64,000 nucleotides of DNA from Rotaria macrura (Eukaryota > Rotifera > Eurotatoria > Philodinida > Philodinidae): the NCBI GenBank assembly GCA_900239685.1, contig OENT01000222.1, forward strand, positions 62,001 to 126,000. The letters are read 5' to 3'. A model generated the notes under the pieces. The model searched no databases, was not told the origin of the DNA, and was given only the letters and a program-made list of their open reading frames with translations. The translations under genes and the position numbers were made by a program. Shown piece after piece: positions 30,893 to 43,555 of the stretch (position 1 is its first letter; the number at the start of each line of letters is the position of its first letter).

Positions 30893-32179
30893 TCATTCAA
30901 TACCAACAGGCACAGATAGACGAATATTAGGCGTTGTTGCACCTTTCATCTGGGCTGTCATACGAAATTCATATGTTATCGCAACCGATGGCACATTATC
31001 GGGTTGACCATTCTGATTTGGTACGAATGTTGGATATAAATTAGCTGGCAAAACAATTTCACATTTCGCATTCACCTCGTTTTGTTTTGTATTTTCGGCT
31101 ATTTCATTAAGAACGGCTGTAAAAATTTCATTTTCACGTTTTATTCCATTCAACGAAATAGTTTGCAACAGTTGAGCTGTTACGGCTTTGATTTGCTTTT
31201 GTTTTGGATTTGTTATCGAAACTCTTATAGGCACGACAGGGCAATCTTGACCGGAATAAAAAGACTTTTCTAAACCACAAATCATTGTTACATCATTTGA
31301 GCCTAGAAATCGAAAAGTACATTTTTAAATTCGACAAAATAAAAAAGAAATATTACTATCTCATCTCTTATTGACAGGTAGATCATTAACGAGAATTAAA
31401 CAACCTATCTCCATCCAGGGTATCAGTTATATAACACAACACTCAAGCTCGAAGACAAGAAACGTTCGACTCGACTCGACAAAGTCGAGAAGTTCATTAG
31501 GTTGGTTTATTCCGTGTTTTATTATGCTGTGTATTGTGTATTCGCCATTCATGGCATCCTACTTGAAAACATGAAGCATCATCGATGTAACGAGATTCAA
31601 TGTTTCTTTTTCTTATCAAGGGTGTTATAACTTGTGCAGACTCTTTTATTAGTTTTTACCTGTTACTTTACATGGTAATGGTGCTGTAATTTGAGGCGGT
31701 GGTGGTGCTATTGTAATTTTTCTATATGTATTTGGTAATAAACGCCCATCGTGAAAAATTTCCAAGAAGTAAACGATACAAAATTCTTTAAATTCACATG
31801 AAGGTGGCAAATTACCCCCAAGTGGAATACGAAATGGATAAGTAACTTCTTGTTGTTTTATTGTACGAGCTGTACCATTTTCATGTGATGTTAAAAGTTG
31901 AAATGAATATGTTAAAAATATATTATTATTATTATTATTATTATTATTTGTGTTTGATTGCGATGAACTCTTTTTTGAACGTGCTGCATATTTCTTGCTT
32001 TCGGTTAACTGACCAACTAGGTCAACACGAATTTCTTTTTCGATGCGTAATTTTTTTCGAACATTCAAATGAAATTCACCTTGTATTGTTGATAGACTAC
32101 GATAAAAATCATTGGGTGACGATAGTGTTATAGAGTATTCGGCATTTGTCAATAAAGATTTAGATGAATTTAGACCCAT
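30893..32179 (-). CDS. Arrestin-domain (alpha-arrestin-like) protein
   Basis: Two exons, 32179-31660 and 31302-30893, are joined across a 357-nt intron (donor acag|gtaaaa, acceptor ttctag|gc, phase 1) to give 309 residues. The N-terminal arrestin fold includes GEFHLNVRKKLRIEKEIRVD and the later TYPFRIPLGGNLPPSCEF, a typical arrestin beta-edge with PF/PPS pattern. The C-terminal fold begins near CGLEKSFYSGQDCPVVPIRV and ends in YEFRMTAQM...IRLSVPVGIE. A run of nine Asn (from an att/aat repeat) interrupts a loop of the N domain. No PPxY motif for ubiquitin ligases is present, so an ARRDC-type adaptor role is uncertain. It converges with the smoothelin gene and lies 471 nt downstream of GTF3C5. 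Confidence 0.75.
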
Positions 32180-32650
32180 CTACAAAAAGAAAAGAAGAAA
32201 ACAAAAGTAAGACAATTAAATTTACGCATGAGATATAAAACAAGCTTTAATCATCGCCTGTCATTTGTATACGCTTCATTAAACTGTGAATCATATACAA
32301 TCTTTCGAAAACAAGCGTATAGCACGTTTACATTTATATTATCAATTGAACAATGTTCCCTGAAATTTGTAGATTTCCAAGTTAAAAACAAACATACCTG
32401 CGGATCAGCAATCGAACTCGAAGACTTTCCTCTTTTGTTTCTTTTAAATAAAAGAATATTAATAATATGACACTTACGTTTCTTCCGTGTCTATTTCATT
32501 GGTATTGTCTTTTTTGAATGCATTTACAGAGAAGAAAAGAAAATTCGTATCTTTTTTTAATCATTACACGAACGCTCTTTCAAGCAACAGTTATTTGACT
32601 CTTGATATTTACTGTCATTGAATATAACAGAAAATTAAAAGTAGAAAGCT
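32180..32650. other. Spacer between GTF3C5 and arrestin genes
   Basis: A 471-nt gap between two minus-strand genes. It probably contains the GTF3C5 3' UTR and the arrestin promoter. No exon or site is recognised. Confidence 0.4.
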
Positions 32651-35600
32651 TTACGTTTCATCATGAAAGTTCTCTTCGGCATCCTCATCGTCGTCGTTGC
32701 AACCATCATTATCATCATCATCATCTTCTTCATTGCTTTCTTCATTTTGTTCATCATCGTCATCGTCATCGTCTTCATCGTCTTCATCTTCTTCTAACTG
32801 TTGACTTCCATCGTCATCATCATCATCATCATCATCATCACCATCCTTTGCAGCTGCATTTTGTTCTAGACAGAAAAAATAGCACAAAACAAAATAACAG
32901 ACAGAGAACGTAGTTCAACGGTCTGATGAAATCTTATTCTTGGATATGAAAACTATTCACTAAATTGCAAGTAGACATAATGTTATACCTCTCTCCCGTT
33001 GATATTGTCTGTAGAGTTGTTCGTGAGCAGCAGACATCATTTCCCGTGCACGGTTTTGATAATCCATGCAACACCAACCGTCAGCTTCAGTGCATTCCTG
33101 CTCCTATAAAATAACCAGGCACGTTAAGTGAAAATCAATTTCTACATGAAAAAGTCAGAAATTATCGAAAACAACTTCCGGTAACTTTTTACATATGACT
33201 TATTTCAAAGCAAGATTCTAAAAACATATTTTCTAGAAACAAAACAGATTACGTTATAAAACAAAAAGACAATCGAACTCATTTTAACTAATTCTTATAA
33301 ATGAATGATTCATTTCACTCTCATAAATAGTGAAATTCTCGCATGTGTGAATAAGATAATTATATTCACCGTGGGATTCCAATTCTTTGTAATAGTTACT
33401 AATAATAACTTCAACATAATTACTATGGAAGACATGGAATGAAGGGATATTCATATTGATTATCTGCTTGATTTGTGATTATTTATTGTAGCATTAGGAA
33501 ATTTCAGGGCAAACAGGACAAGGTTAACGTAGTCTGGAGAAATCGTTCATCTTCTCTAGCGAAGTACTATCATGATTTGACTCAAATACTCAAAAGAGAA
33601 TATATTCAACACCGACATACAATCGATCTTGACATATTCTGTCACTGATCTTCTGAAATTCTAAAAATCTAGAGAAAACGAAACCTTTGTATAGCAGCAT
33701 GAATTTATCATGTGAAGTATCTACTTAACTGACATGTCGAAGAAAAAGAGCAAGTTTCTTGAAGTAGTAATGATATTGTGTCTTCGTACTAAACTCTCGA
33801 GTTCATTTCCTCTTATGAAAGCTGAGATTAAACGAGATGAATGGACATATGTTTGATAGAATCATTTCATTTTAGAAAATCTTCTAGCGTTTCTCACCAA
33901 CATGATCAACGGATAGATGATAAATCTTACCGAGACAAGATTGATTCATGTACGATGGTAAAATTTAAATTTTATCATAACTATTTAGTCAATGTAAAAT
34001 GAACTTTTACGTTTTCAAACATAAATCTAATATGTGTCGTTCATAGAATATTTTTGTTTGAATCTTTTCTTTTCTTTTCTATGAATATGAAATCTTTCCT
34101 TGACATATACGCACTTTTTTTCTTCCTATTCTCTTATCAAAAAAGTCGACAGGTGTGTTTATCAAAAATAGAAAGAAAAACACGCCTGTCATGGAACAAA
34201 CTTTCCGCTAGTTTTTATTTTAACATGAAGGAGAGAAGAAATTTTTTTTCTTTTTTCTATTTCTTACTTGGTTATCATTAGAATGAACCATTTGTTGTAC
34301 TTCATCAAGTTGAATATCAATCAATTGATAATGAATCGATCGTGCTAATGGTAGACTTGTTCTTTTAAACATGTACATTTCTTCCTGAATATCATATATA
34401 CATATACGTATATATATCATTATACACAATAATGGTTAATAGTGTAAAATTTACCGCGTAATTCTTTGTATTTGATGCCGATATTGAAGTTGCTGTTACA
34501 GAAATTTGTCCAGGAATTAACCTTAAGACAAACAAAAATAAAAAAAAAAAGAAAGCCCAAGGCTTGAAAATTTTATTGATAGAAGAATTAATTTAAATAA
34601 CAGACGATGATCGATGATAAGCTCTTGATGTTCTTGACTTGACAAGATTTTTTTCTGGATCGAGAACAGCACGAACACGATAATCAACAATTTGATAGAT
34701 TTTTGATTTTGTATCTAAACGTGGATCATAGCCGTATCGAAGCCAACAACGATTCCATGGACCATTACAAAAGAAGTATGCGACATGATGAATAATACGT
34801 TTTAGAATAACTTCTGTTATTTTGAGATGATACAATAAACTATTTCGTGTCCATACTGGACGCTGTTCAAATAGTCGACGTAAGTGTGTTATGATAGATT
34901 GATCAACGTTGGTATACAGATCATTTGAAGATTTAGGACCTAGAATAGATGACATGGTTTTCTAATTTTTATGGTCCGAATTTGGTCTACCGAAGTACTT
35001 GAAAACAATTTTAAACGTTAAAAAATCCTATCTGAAGTAGTTCGTTAGACAAGCAGAAGCAAATAATCGGACTGATTGAAAATGCATATTTTAGAAGTAT
35101 TGAGGTAAGAATTAGAAAATTCTTCGATCTTCCAAACATTTACAAAGTAGCTCGATATTGATAGAATACACATCGTCGCAAGGACACATTATTCATTGAA
35201 CAGATAACCATCGTAACGTCTCTTCTTCGGTACAGACTGTGACAAATAATTAAATTCAAAATTTTCCCCTCCTACTCTTTCATCGAAGTCATTCACGTTG
35301 TCGAGTTTACAATCACAAAGTTTTGTATTAATAGTATATCATCTTGGTGTTCATAAACATACTTCCGCATCATATTCCTTCAATATAAAATAAAAGGATG
35401 ATGAGGAAATGCGATCCAACATGGATAATATCTAACAATCTTTCCATCATTAATCATAGCAACTGCATGATGCTTCACATTTCACTTTCATATGCACTTT
35501 GATAATAGTTTTCACCCAGTTAATAGCTAAATCAAAGTACGCAGAAAGTACTTATAGGTTTTTGCTTTCAAGATATTCTGAGTATTTTCATAAGCAATTT

Positions 35601-37280
35601 CTTGAAAATTACTCATCATTGTTAATGTTATCTACAGTTTTGAGCAGCTCTTAGCAGCCTAAAGAAATTGTAAGAATTAACGACGTAATGTGTCACATAC
35701 ATAAAATATTCTACAGTTTCAGATAATTATGGATTCAAATATTCTATCTTCTTTTGTCTCCTTATGAATGCATTGGCTGATTCATGAACTTCACTAAGCG
35801 CTCGTACGCTTTCTCTTGTAATTAATCATCTACACTGTTTATGAGCATTCATAAATGTTCTTTAATCTTTGTATGAAATTCTGTTATTCATGACGAACAG
35901 GCAAAGTTATTACATGGAACTCATGTATATGCATGGATATATTCTATGAGTAACACAGAAAAATTATTCTTTAAGTTATATTAGTAAATTTGTTTGAACG
36001 TATTCATTGTTGAAAGCTGGCTTTCAATGTCGATTTCAGAGCTGACTATGGGATTATTGATTTCAAATCTTTTGTTGACTACAGAATATGAAGATTTTCT
36101 TCTTTCTTTTTGCCGATGAAATTCAAATTTCTTATTAAAGGATTAACGAATACTTATTGATAAGATTGAAAATTTCTACGACTTAAAGCAAATACGACAA
36201 TACTCGACCATTTTTGTCGTTGTTGACAAATGGTTTTTCGCTTTTTGTTCAAACATGTCTGACTAATTCAATTAGTTTTTTTAGTTACTTGCGATTCATT
36301 TTCATCATACAATACGCATGATGTCGCTGTACCTTGCTTGACAATTATGTTACAAAATAAATTTTGCTCACATGAAGAGACTACGTTCTTACTCATAGAA
36401 TCGGAAATAGGCATAAACTGTTGAGAATAGAAAAGTGTTCACACATGAGAGACACATGTCAGATAGAAAATTTATATGGGCACATCGAATATTATGCAAT
36501 ACAGGGTAATTGCAAAGTAGTTATAGAGAGAAGAGCAGCAAATTGAATGAGTTTTTCATGTGTATAATTTTCCATCGATAAGCATCGATCAAAATTAAAA
36601 TAAGTTCTAAGTAATAATATCTCGTATCATTGACATTTACCTGTTGGTACTGTTGTCGCATCGAATCCTATATGATGTGCTGCCGATGAACGAACATTTC
36701 TTTTGGTTAATTTATTACTATTGACAGCTTGTTTTGTACGTGTAATTGACGTTGTTGTTCGTTTTGGTCTTGCTTTAGGTTCAGGCCGAAAGGCATAATC
36801 TGTTGGATCAAAAAATCTTGAAAAAATAGCCGGAATGCACATTAACGGGCATGGTCGTTCTAAATTTTCTTTATCTAAACATTGTCGATTTAAAGCAAGA
36901 CGATTTAAAAATGATTCGTATTGATTGTGCTTTTTTTTCATCGGTAAGTATTGAAAATCAGCCAATGATTCAAATGAATACGATGTATCGAGAATGCCAA
37001 TAACATGAATTGATTTGACGACCTTCGTATGTTTATTTCGACGTACACGAATAAGAAGTCCAGTCGATTTACGACGGTCAGCACGAAGTGGACGTTCATA
37101 GATATTTGATGGTGTAAATGAACATGTTAATTGTGATGTTGTCGAATGTGTAAATACATCGACGAGACGTTGTCGTCCACCAAGTGTTTCAATAGCTCGA
37201 TCAGTATTCACAACATTACAGGGATGTTGAACTGTATAAATCAACTGAAGAGATTCAATTGGAATCGCAGATGTTGACAT
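32651..37280 (-). CDS. GTF3C5: General transcription factor 3C subunit 5 (TFIIIC tau95 family)
   Basis: Six exons are read: 37280-36641, 34939 to about 34639, 34521-34455, 34384-34268, 33103-32989 and 32865-32651, about 484 residues (human 519). The protein is a DNA-contacting subunit of TFIIIC, which recruits Pol III to tRNA genes. The N-terminal barrel part has IESLQLIYTVQHPCNVVNTD, LLIRVRRNKHTK and SLADFQYLPM. The central part has LFEQRPVWTRNSLLYHL and GPWNRCWLRYGYDPRLD, matching the human GPW..GYDPR block. Exon 4 gives SIHYQLIDIQLDEVQQMVH and exon 5 ECTEADGWCC. The C-terminus is almost pure Asp/Glu, as in other members. The exon 2 donor is ambiguous (34639 or 34606; neither has a canonical GTAAGT). 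Introns 1 (1.70 kb) and 4 (1.16 kb) are long. Confidence 0.87.
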
Positions 37281-38009
37281 AGTCTATCTAGAAAAGAAAC
37301 GAGTTTTATTACATAGATAAACTATTTGTAATTCAATCAATCAAATACAAAAACAAAGCATGTGTACAGAAAAAAAACACATATGAAACATGATGTTTAA
37401 CATTCAGATTTTCTGGAATGTGATTGGAATGACAAATCGACAGAATACACATGTTATTTGACATTGCAAAAAAAACTAAGGAAAATATAAAAACAAAAGT
37501 ATTTAGTTTTCTTCAATAACAAACTGAATTGCTAAAGATAAATATCGATATCATTAGCAATTCAAATACTCTACATAAAGAAAAAATCAGATGTCTAATA
37601 GGATCTGTTAATTGTTTTATATTATACAAAACTGCGAAGAGAAAAAGAAAAACCCATTGAACTGTTGAATCATTTCATGCAATGATAACTAATAAAAGAA
37701 TTTAAATAGAGCAGATCTAATAATACACAATCAGTTCATAATAAAGGATTCATTCATGGGAAGTCTTCTATTGTCACAAAGGTAGTATTTCTGCAATGAG
37801 GAGCTCACAAGAATCTCTATTATGACTATTAATACATTTTCTCCAAATGAAAAGTAGAAAAACGATCACTTGCACTCAAAACTCTTGAATTTCTTTTCAA
37901 AAATTTTCTACAGATTTTATATTTTTCTACTTATTCTTCAATAGAATATTCTTCATTTTAAAACAGTAAAATGACTTCTCATAACCACTTACTATTGAGA
38001 ATATAGATT
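37281..38009. other. Spacer between FkbM and GTF3C5 genes
   Basis: About 730 nt between two minus-strand genes. It is A+T-rich with short A runs and has no coding signal. It probably holds the FkbM 3' UTR and the GTF3C5 promoter. Confidence 0.4.
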
Positions 38010-39221
38010 CTAATCTGCAAATCCAACAAGTTTCTCTAGTCCTGGACATCGGCAGACATCACATCTTCTAAACACTACATCCCATGGCCATGATTCCCAA
38101 TTATCGTAGAGCAAATGATTTATGTCATTGACTTCATATGGTTCATAATTTTTTTTCTTCAAAAATGTTAACATATCTTCAATTTTTCTAAACATATTAT
38201 GATAATATTTTATTTTAATTAATATTCCAAATTCCATGTAGATAGCTGGAATTTCAGTACGATTAAATAATAATGATGCATTTCCAAATGCTAGTGCTTC
38301 GAAACCTTCGATATCAATTTTTAAAATAGCTCGTTTGAAAAATATCGGAAAGATTGAAACTAAATCATCAAGTGTGATTGTATCAACTTCTGCAAGTACT
38401 CGTGGTGGAATGCCACCGTGTTCATCAATAATATTTTCGACTTTCTTTTCTGATGGTGCTAATTCGTCGAGATACGACAAGTAAGAAGCACCTAGATTTT
38501 TGTCAACAATATTCAATGATAAACGTTCATGTTTGATTCCAATAGCATTAGCAACAAGTGTTACATGATGTTGAACATCATTCAATTGAATGGATTTATG
38601 TAAACGAATAAGAGAATCATACAGAGGTTCAACAGCAATAACGTGGCGATCATATTGAGTGGCTAATAGAGTATATAATCCTAGATTAGCACCGATATCA
38701 ATAACATCTAAATAAAAATGATGACGAATAAAAACAACTCTCATAGAGATTTTCTTCATACGTGTATTTGGTAATGCTCTTAATAGACGAAGAAAACTTT
38801 TGACAACGACTGGTTCCCATTTTCCATGATCATTTAATTGTCCACTGACATGTTCATCATGTTGTGGATCATAAATACATATACGAACATCGTGAATATC
38901 AGCTTCATTATATTTTGTTTTTGGACATTGAAAATCCCATTCATTATCTTGTGTTACATCATAGAGAGTTATTATTCCACCATTAGATGTTTCGTGTTGA
39001 TACAATTGAGATTGACGAACATTTATTGTACGATTTCCTTCAATTGATAAAAGATGAAATTCTCCGAAAACAAGACGAGGAAATAGGCGATTCTTATATG
39101 ATACCAATAAATAAACCAGAAAGAAAATACATATAACAATACAATAACGTTTCATTAATTTCATAATTTCATCAATAAGTAAAGAAGATAAACGAAGATG
39201 ACGATTGTGTTCAAGACGCAT
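38010..39221 (-). CDS. FkbM-family methyltransferase, single-pass membrane protein
   Basis: The frame is open over 403 codons, but I read two exons, 39221-38762 and 38707-38010, with a 54-nt intron (c|gtatga ... tatttag|at). Removing it joins PNTH to VIDIGANLGLYTLLA, the S-adenosylmethionine-binding motif of the family, and gives 385 residues. The N-terminus has one membrane helix (YCIVICIFFLVYLLVSY) after a short basic tail, so a type II Golgi or ER membrane protein is likely. Later motifs are VIAVEPLYDSLIRLHKSI, AEVDTITLDDLV and ILKIDIEGFEALAFG, all standard for FkbM O-methyltransferases. The substrate, perhaps a glycan, is unknown. Translation may start at the internal Met just before the membrane helix. 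Confidence 0.87.
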   Translation of the reverse strand: MRLEHNRHLRLSSLLIDEIMKLMKRYCIVICIFFLVYLLVSYKNRLFPRLVFGEFHLLSIEGNRTINVRQSQLYQHETSNGGIITLYDVTQDNEWDFQCPKTKYNEADIHDVRICIYDPQHDEHVSGQLNDHGKWEPVVVKSFLRLLRALPNTRMKKISMRVVFIRHHFYLDVIDIGANLGLYTLLATQYDRHVIAVEPLYDSLIRLHKSIQLNDVQHHVTLVANAIGIKHERLSLNIVDKNLGASYLSYLDELAPSEKKVENIIDEHGGIPPRVLAEVDTITLDDLVSIFPIFFKRAILKIDIEGFEALAFGNASLLFNRTEIPAIYMEFGILIKIKYYHNMFRKIEDMLTFLKKKNYEPYEVNDINHLLYDNWESWPWDVVFRRCDVCRCPGLEKLVGFAD

Positions 39222-40817
39222 TGAATAATTTCATATAGAACTCGTTACAATCATCTGTTACTTATATTTAACCAAATGACTCATTTCCTATTCTGGTTGT
39301 CATCATTGGCGTCTGTATCCATCGCAATAATTTCTTATAAATATATATGTATGCATATGTTCTTTCATTCACTCAATTATTATTCATCAAATCTCAATGC
39401 GATTCATCGAACAAACAACAAATCAAATCAATCTTCAACTTAGACAGATGTCTCTACTTCAGTAATATTCATTCACTATCAATATAGCAATCGATCGAAC
39501 TCGCATTTGGCACATCAAAATCGTCGACGTTTACTCGAGTTGATGTGTAATAATGAGACAAAGAAAAGTATAAAAAAAAACGTTTTCTATTGACATTAGA
39601 TTTACATAAAATAGAAATAGAGAAAGTTTCCAAATGCTATCTTCTTGTATGCTTGAAAGAATACTCTTGAGAATAAGAAAAGTCTTGAATGAGATTAAGA
39701 AGAAGCAATCTATCGTATAATTCTTGTCTAAAAATGAGCATTACTATTAGAATTACGTATGATAATAAGTTCTTTCGTGGAATGAACGGTATTGCATTGA
39801 TTCACCCCAATCATTCTATTCAACATCGGGATACATTACCGAAACGAGCAAGTTTATCATCACAATCATACATGAACAGAGTTGGTTGAAGACCTAGAAA
39901 AGATTAGCAGAAAGTTAACTATTCTGATAGGATATTTGACATGAGTTAGATAATTGAGTGAACATTCACCCTCTTCCTAGGATATCGCTACGATAGAAAA
40001 TGTTTTCATTCTTCAAAGTAAAGATTGAGAATGTTGTCATTCTTCAAAGTCAAGATTGAGAATGTTGTCATGTGCAAGGATCTGTCTGCATTTACAAATT
40101 AAGCGTGACACAATCTGTCGGTACCCTCGAAACATAGACCAAGTTAATTGTTCTCGCAATGACCTTGACTTTTCATTATTTCGTGTATGTTCTATGACGG
40201 AAAACCAAATGTTCTAGCCGAAAAATCAGTCTCTCTCTAAAAATGCTATGTAACTGTAAAATATGATTGAAATAAAAGATGTTTGCGAAATCGAAAGAAA
40301 TTTATCGAAAATATTGTTAGTTCACAATCATAATATTAGCTTCAATCATTTGAAAATGTGTTTAAATTGTCCATATATAAACAACATTAGATTGTGTCGT
40401 AAACATTTTGCTTTTGATCATATTTTTCGTTGTCTTATCTTGTATTGAATACTATAGGTATTCTTATCGATCGATTCATCATGTCAAATGTCAAATCCAT
40501 CAATAAATATTAGACAGGAAAAAAAAATAAAATAGAAATGACATTTTTCTTATTTTTTTCGATTATCCAATGTCAAAATGTATATTTAGTAACGAGCAAA
40601 GTCCTAGTTCTTCGGATAGAATATTCAATTAAAGAAAATTTTCTTTTTCGAAATATTTTTATACTTCTGAACGTATCTTATTATAAATATAAAGAAGAGA
40701 GAAAAAACACACCAATACAAAAAAAAAGACATTAGCAAAAAAGAAAAAAAATTGCTCATTACATATCGTACAAATATAACGGAATGATTTTAAAGACTCG
40801 ATAATCTTGACACTGTA
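39222..40817. other. Spacer between PHLDB and FkbM genes
   Basis: About 1.6 kb between two minus-strand genes. No coding exon is recognised. It contains a 31-bp tandem repeat (40006-40067). The first few hundred bases above 39221 probably carry the FkbM promoter. Confidence 0.4.
40006..40067. repeat. 31-bp tandem repeat, two copies
   Basis: Two adjacent units, 40006-40036 and 40037-40067, start tcattcttcaaagt and end gattgagaatgttg. They differ at one base, and the first four bases of a third unit follow. Confidence 0.85.
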
Positions 40818-43517
40818 TTAAGTTTCTCCTGCAAAAGTATTTCCTTCAGCACCTGTGATAATAACATCAACCCACATGCGCATTGATTCAACTGTTGGAG
40901 CGACTAAATAAAAAGGTCTTTCAATTGTTTTAACTATGAATGTCGCTTCACGTGGTTCAGGTGATCTTAATGATATTGATTGTAAATGATCAACATAAAC
41001 TTCAACAATCGACTGAAAATAAATACAACCACGCAATTTCGTCTCGGTTTTGTCTTGGTAGTAAAACAATGAACGACGTTTACGATCGAAGACAAACCAA
41101 CGACGGTTCCATGTTTTAAATTTCATTCCGCCCATTTTAAGAAGAAAACCACGGCACGATGTCGATGTTATATGAATATGTGAAGAATCTAATAGATGAC
41201 CAGCACCTTCAATATGCGCGCGAAGATCGAAATCCAATGAACGAATGGGTAAATAACGTGTTAATGGACGTTCCTATATATTTTGAATATGGAATAAAAA
41301 GAAAGACATCGATGTATTTACATCTTTTTCACAAGTCCAAACATGACGAAAACAAAATGTTAGAAAATATACCTGTGTTCGATTTTTTTCACGTAATTTA
41401 ACTTGACATTGAATAAGATATTCACGATTTTGCATTTCATTTGTAAATTGTTCTTCTAATTCAACACGTTTTACATGCTCGTCATGAGAATGCACAAGTT
41501 CGTTATAACGATCACGTAACTAAATTAGTTAATTTTAATTCAAAACAGGAAATAGACAAGATAAATAAAAGAGTATCTTCCTATGATTAAAACTTTATAC
41601 ACAACTGTTGTGTGCCTATCTAGATCCGAAACAGAAGTCGAAAGAGATATGAAATTTCATCTATAGAATTTCCATAAATTCTAGTATAAGACTTCGTTTT
41701 GACAAAGTCTTCGATTATAGAGTAGCACTTCAAAAATAGAAGCATAAAATTCAATAATTCATTAAAAGACAACTAAGGACAAACTTGAATTCAGAATTTT
41801 ATTAAAGTAGGAACATCTCGAAAAATTCAATGCTCAAGTTTTACGTTGTACAATCTCATAGTCTATGGTACGATAGAATCAAACTGAGGTAGAAACGACA
41901 GCTTGTTCTCTGTAGAGACACTGTCTGTATTCTATTCATTGTAAAAATCAAGAGGATAATCTTCCTCGGACGAACATATTATTTGTCTGAATTTTTAAAC
42001 ATAAATTTATGAAAGAGAAAATCTGAACAACACATCAGACATCTTAAATCTGACGCTAGTACACCATACAACAGTACGACGAAACGTCATCTTGATTCTC
42101 GAGAAGAAAGTTGACTCATTGGATTCTGCATTAGATGAAATTGTAAATAGAACTCAAATTTTGAACGAAATCATAAATTTTACATTTATCTTCTCGAATA
42201 TTTTCTATTACACATAAGTTAAAGTATTTTAGTATTTGGCAATGATTGTTTTCTAAAATTTGCTTACTTGTTCTTCGAGAACTGTCATTTTTTCAAGTTT
42301 AGCGACAGTAATCATGTCTTTAATTTCATTCAATTTGTCTTGATCTTTATCTCTAAAATTTGTTCTAATATAGAAATAGGAAATGTTTTCTATATTATAA
42401 ATTTCAATAAAACTATACTTCGGTGACGAAATTTGATTTGAATTATTTTTTGTAATGTAGAGAGATGATGGATTAGAATGATAAATAGTTGTATTATTAT
42501 TTACCCAAGTACCTGACAAGATTGAATTAATTTGTTTTTAATCTAATTTGACTAGAAAGATAATTCTTACTATTCATATATTGATGCTGCTGCTGCTGCT
42601 GCTGTTGATGATGATGATGATGACCATTTCCATTTATATTTTCATATTTCGATGTCATTTTATTAATTTTTTGTTCTAATTCATGGGCTTCGTTTTTTTT
42701 CTGTTTGAATAATAATTTAAGTTTTTGCTTTTCTTTTTCAAGTTTTTCTTTTTCAATAATAACTTGATTTAATATAACATTTTGTTGACGATCAAGATCA
42801 TGTAGGGTATTCTATAAAAGAGCAAACAAACGAATCAATAAGTTGCGGTGACAAAGGAAAAAGTATGGGAGAAAACAAGAACAATATTTTGACTTTTACT
42901 TGTCGAATAGTTGCATTTTGTTCCATAAGAATTTGTTCATTTTGAAAATGCTCTTCAGCTTGTTCAAGTTCGGCTTCACATCGTGTTTCTAATTCCATTA
43001 ATTGAAATTCAAGATCTTCATGTTTTTTACGCATTTCAGCAATCCTTTCTTTCTTTCTGGACAACATAATCATCGATTAAGTAGAACATAAAAGAAAGAT
43101 TACTCACTTGAGAATTTTATCATCCGACGGTCGACATTGTTCTTCGAGCTCACGTAATTCATGTTCAAGTTTACGAAGTGTTTGTTGAGTATAATCGATT
43201 TCATTTCGAATCTAGAATAGTCATTCATACAAGGGTAAGTTACATTTTCGTTTAGACAAGTTTATTTCCTAATTTACAGAATGTTTTTCTGCCATAATTC
43301 GTTCCGTTAATAATTGTAGATCATTGTATAAATGACGAATCTTTTTTTTGTCACTTTCACTTGCATTTAAAATTTGTTTGAATACCAATGCGTGTTCACT
43401 TTCTACCAATGCACGTTCGATTTCAAGCTAGAGAGAAAAAAATGCGACAGGTGAATATACATCATAAAAGACAATTTTCATATTTGCCTCTTGAAAAGAA
43501 AAAAAAAGGAAGACTGA

Positions 43518-43555
<38 letters not shown>

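Noticed and set aside
32741-32850. Short cat/atc repeats that might suggest a CRISPR-like or minisatellite array
   Set aside because: They are trinucleotide codon repeats for Asp/Glu inside an exon, with no spacer structure.
32602-32913. His-rich plus-strand frame
   Set aside because: It is the antisense of the Asp/Glu repeat in the last GTF3C5 exon.
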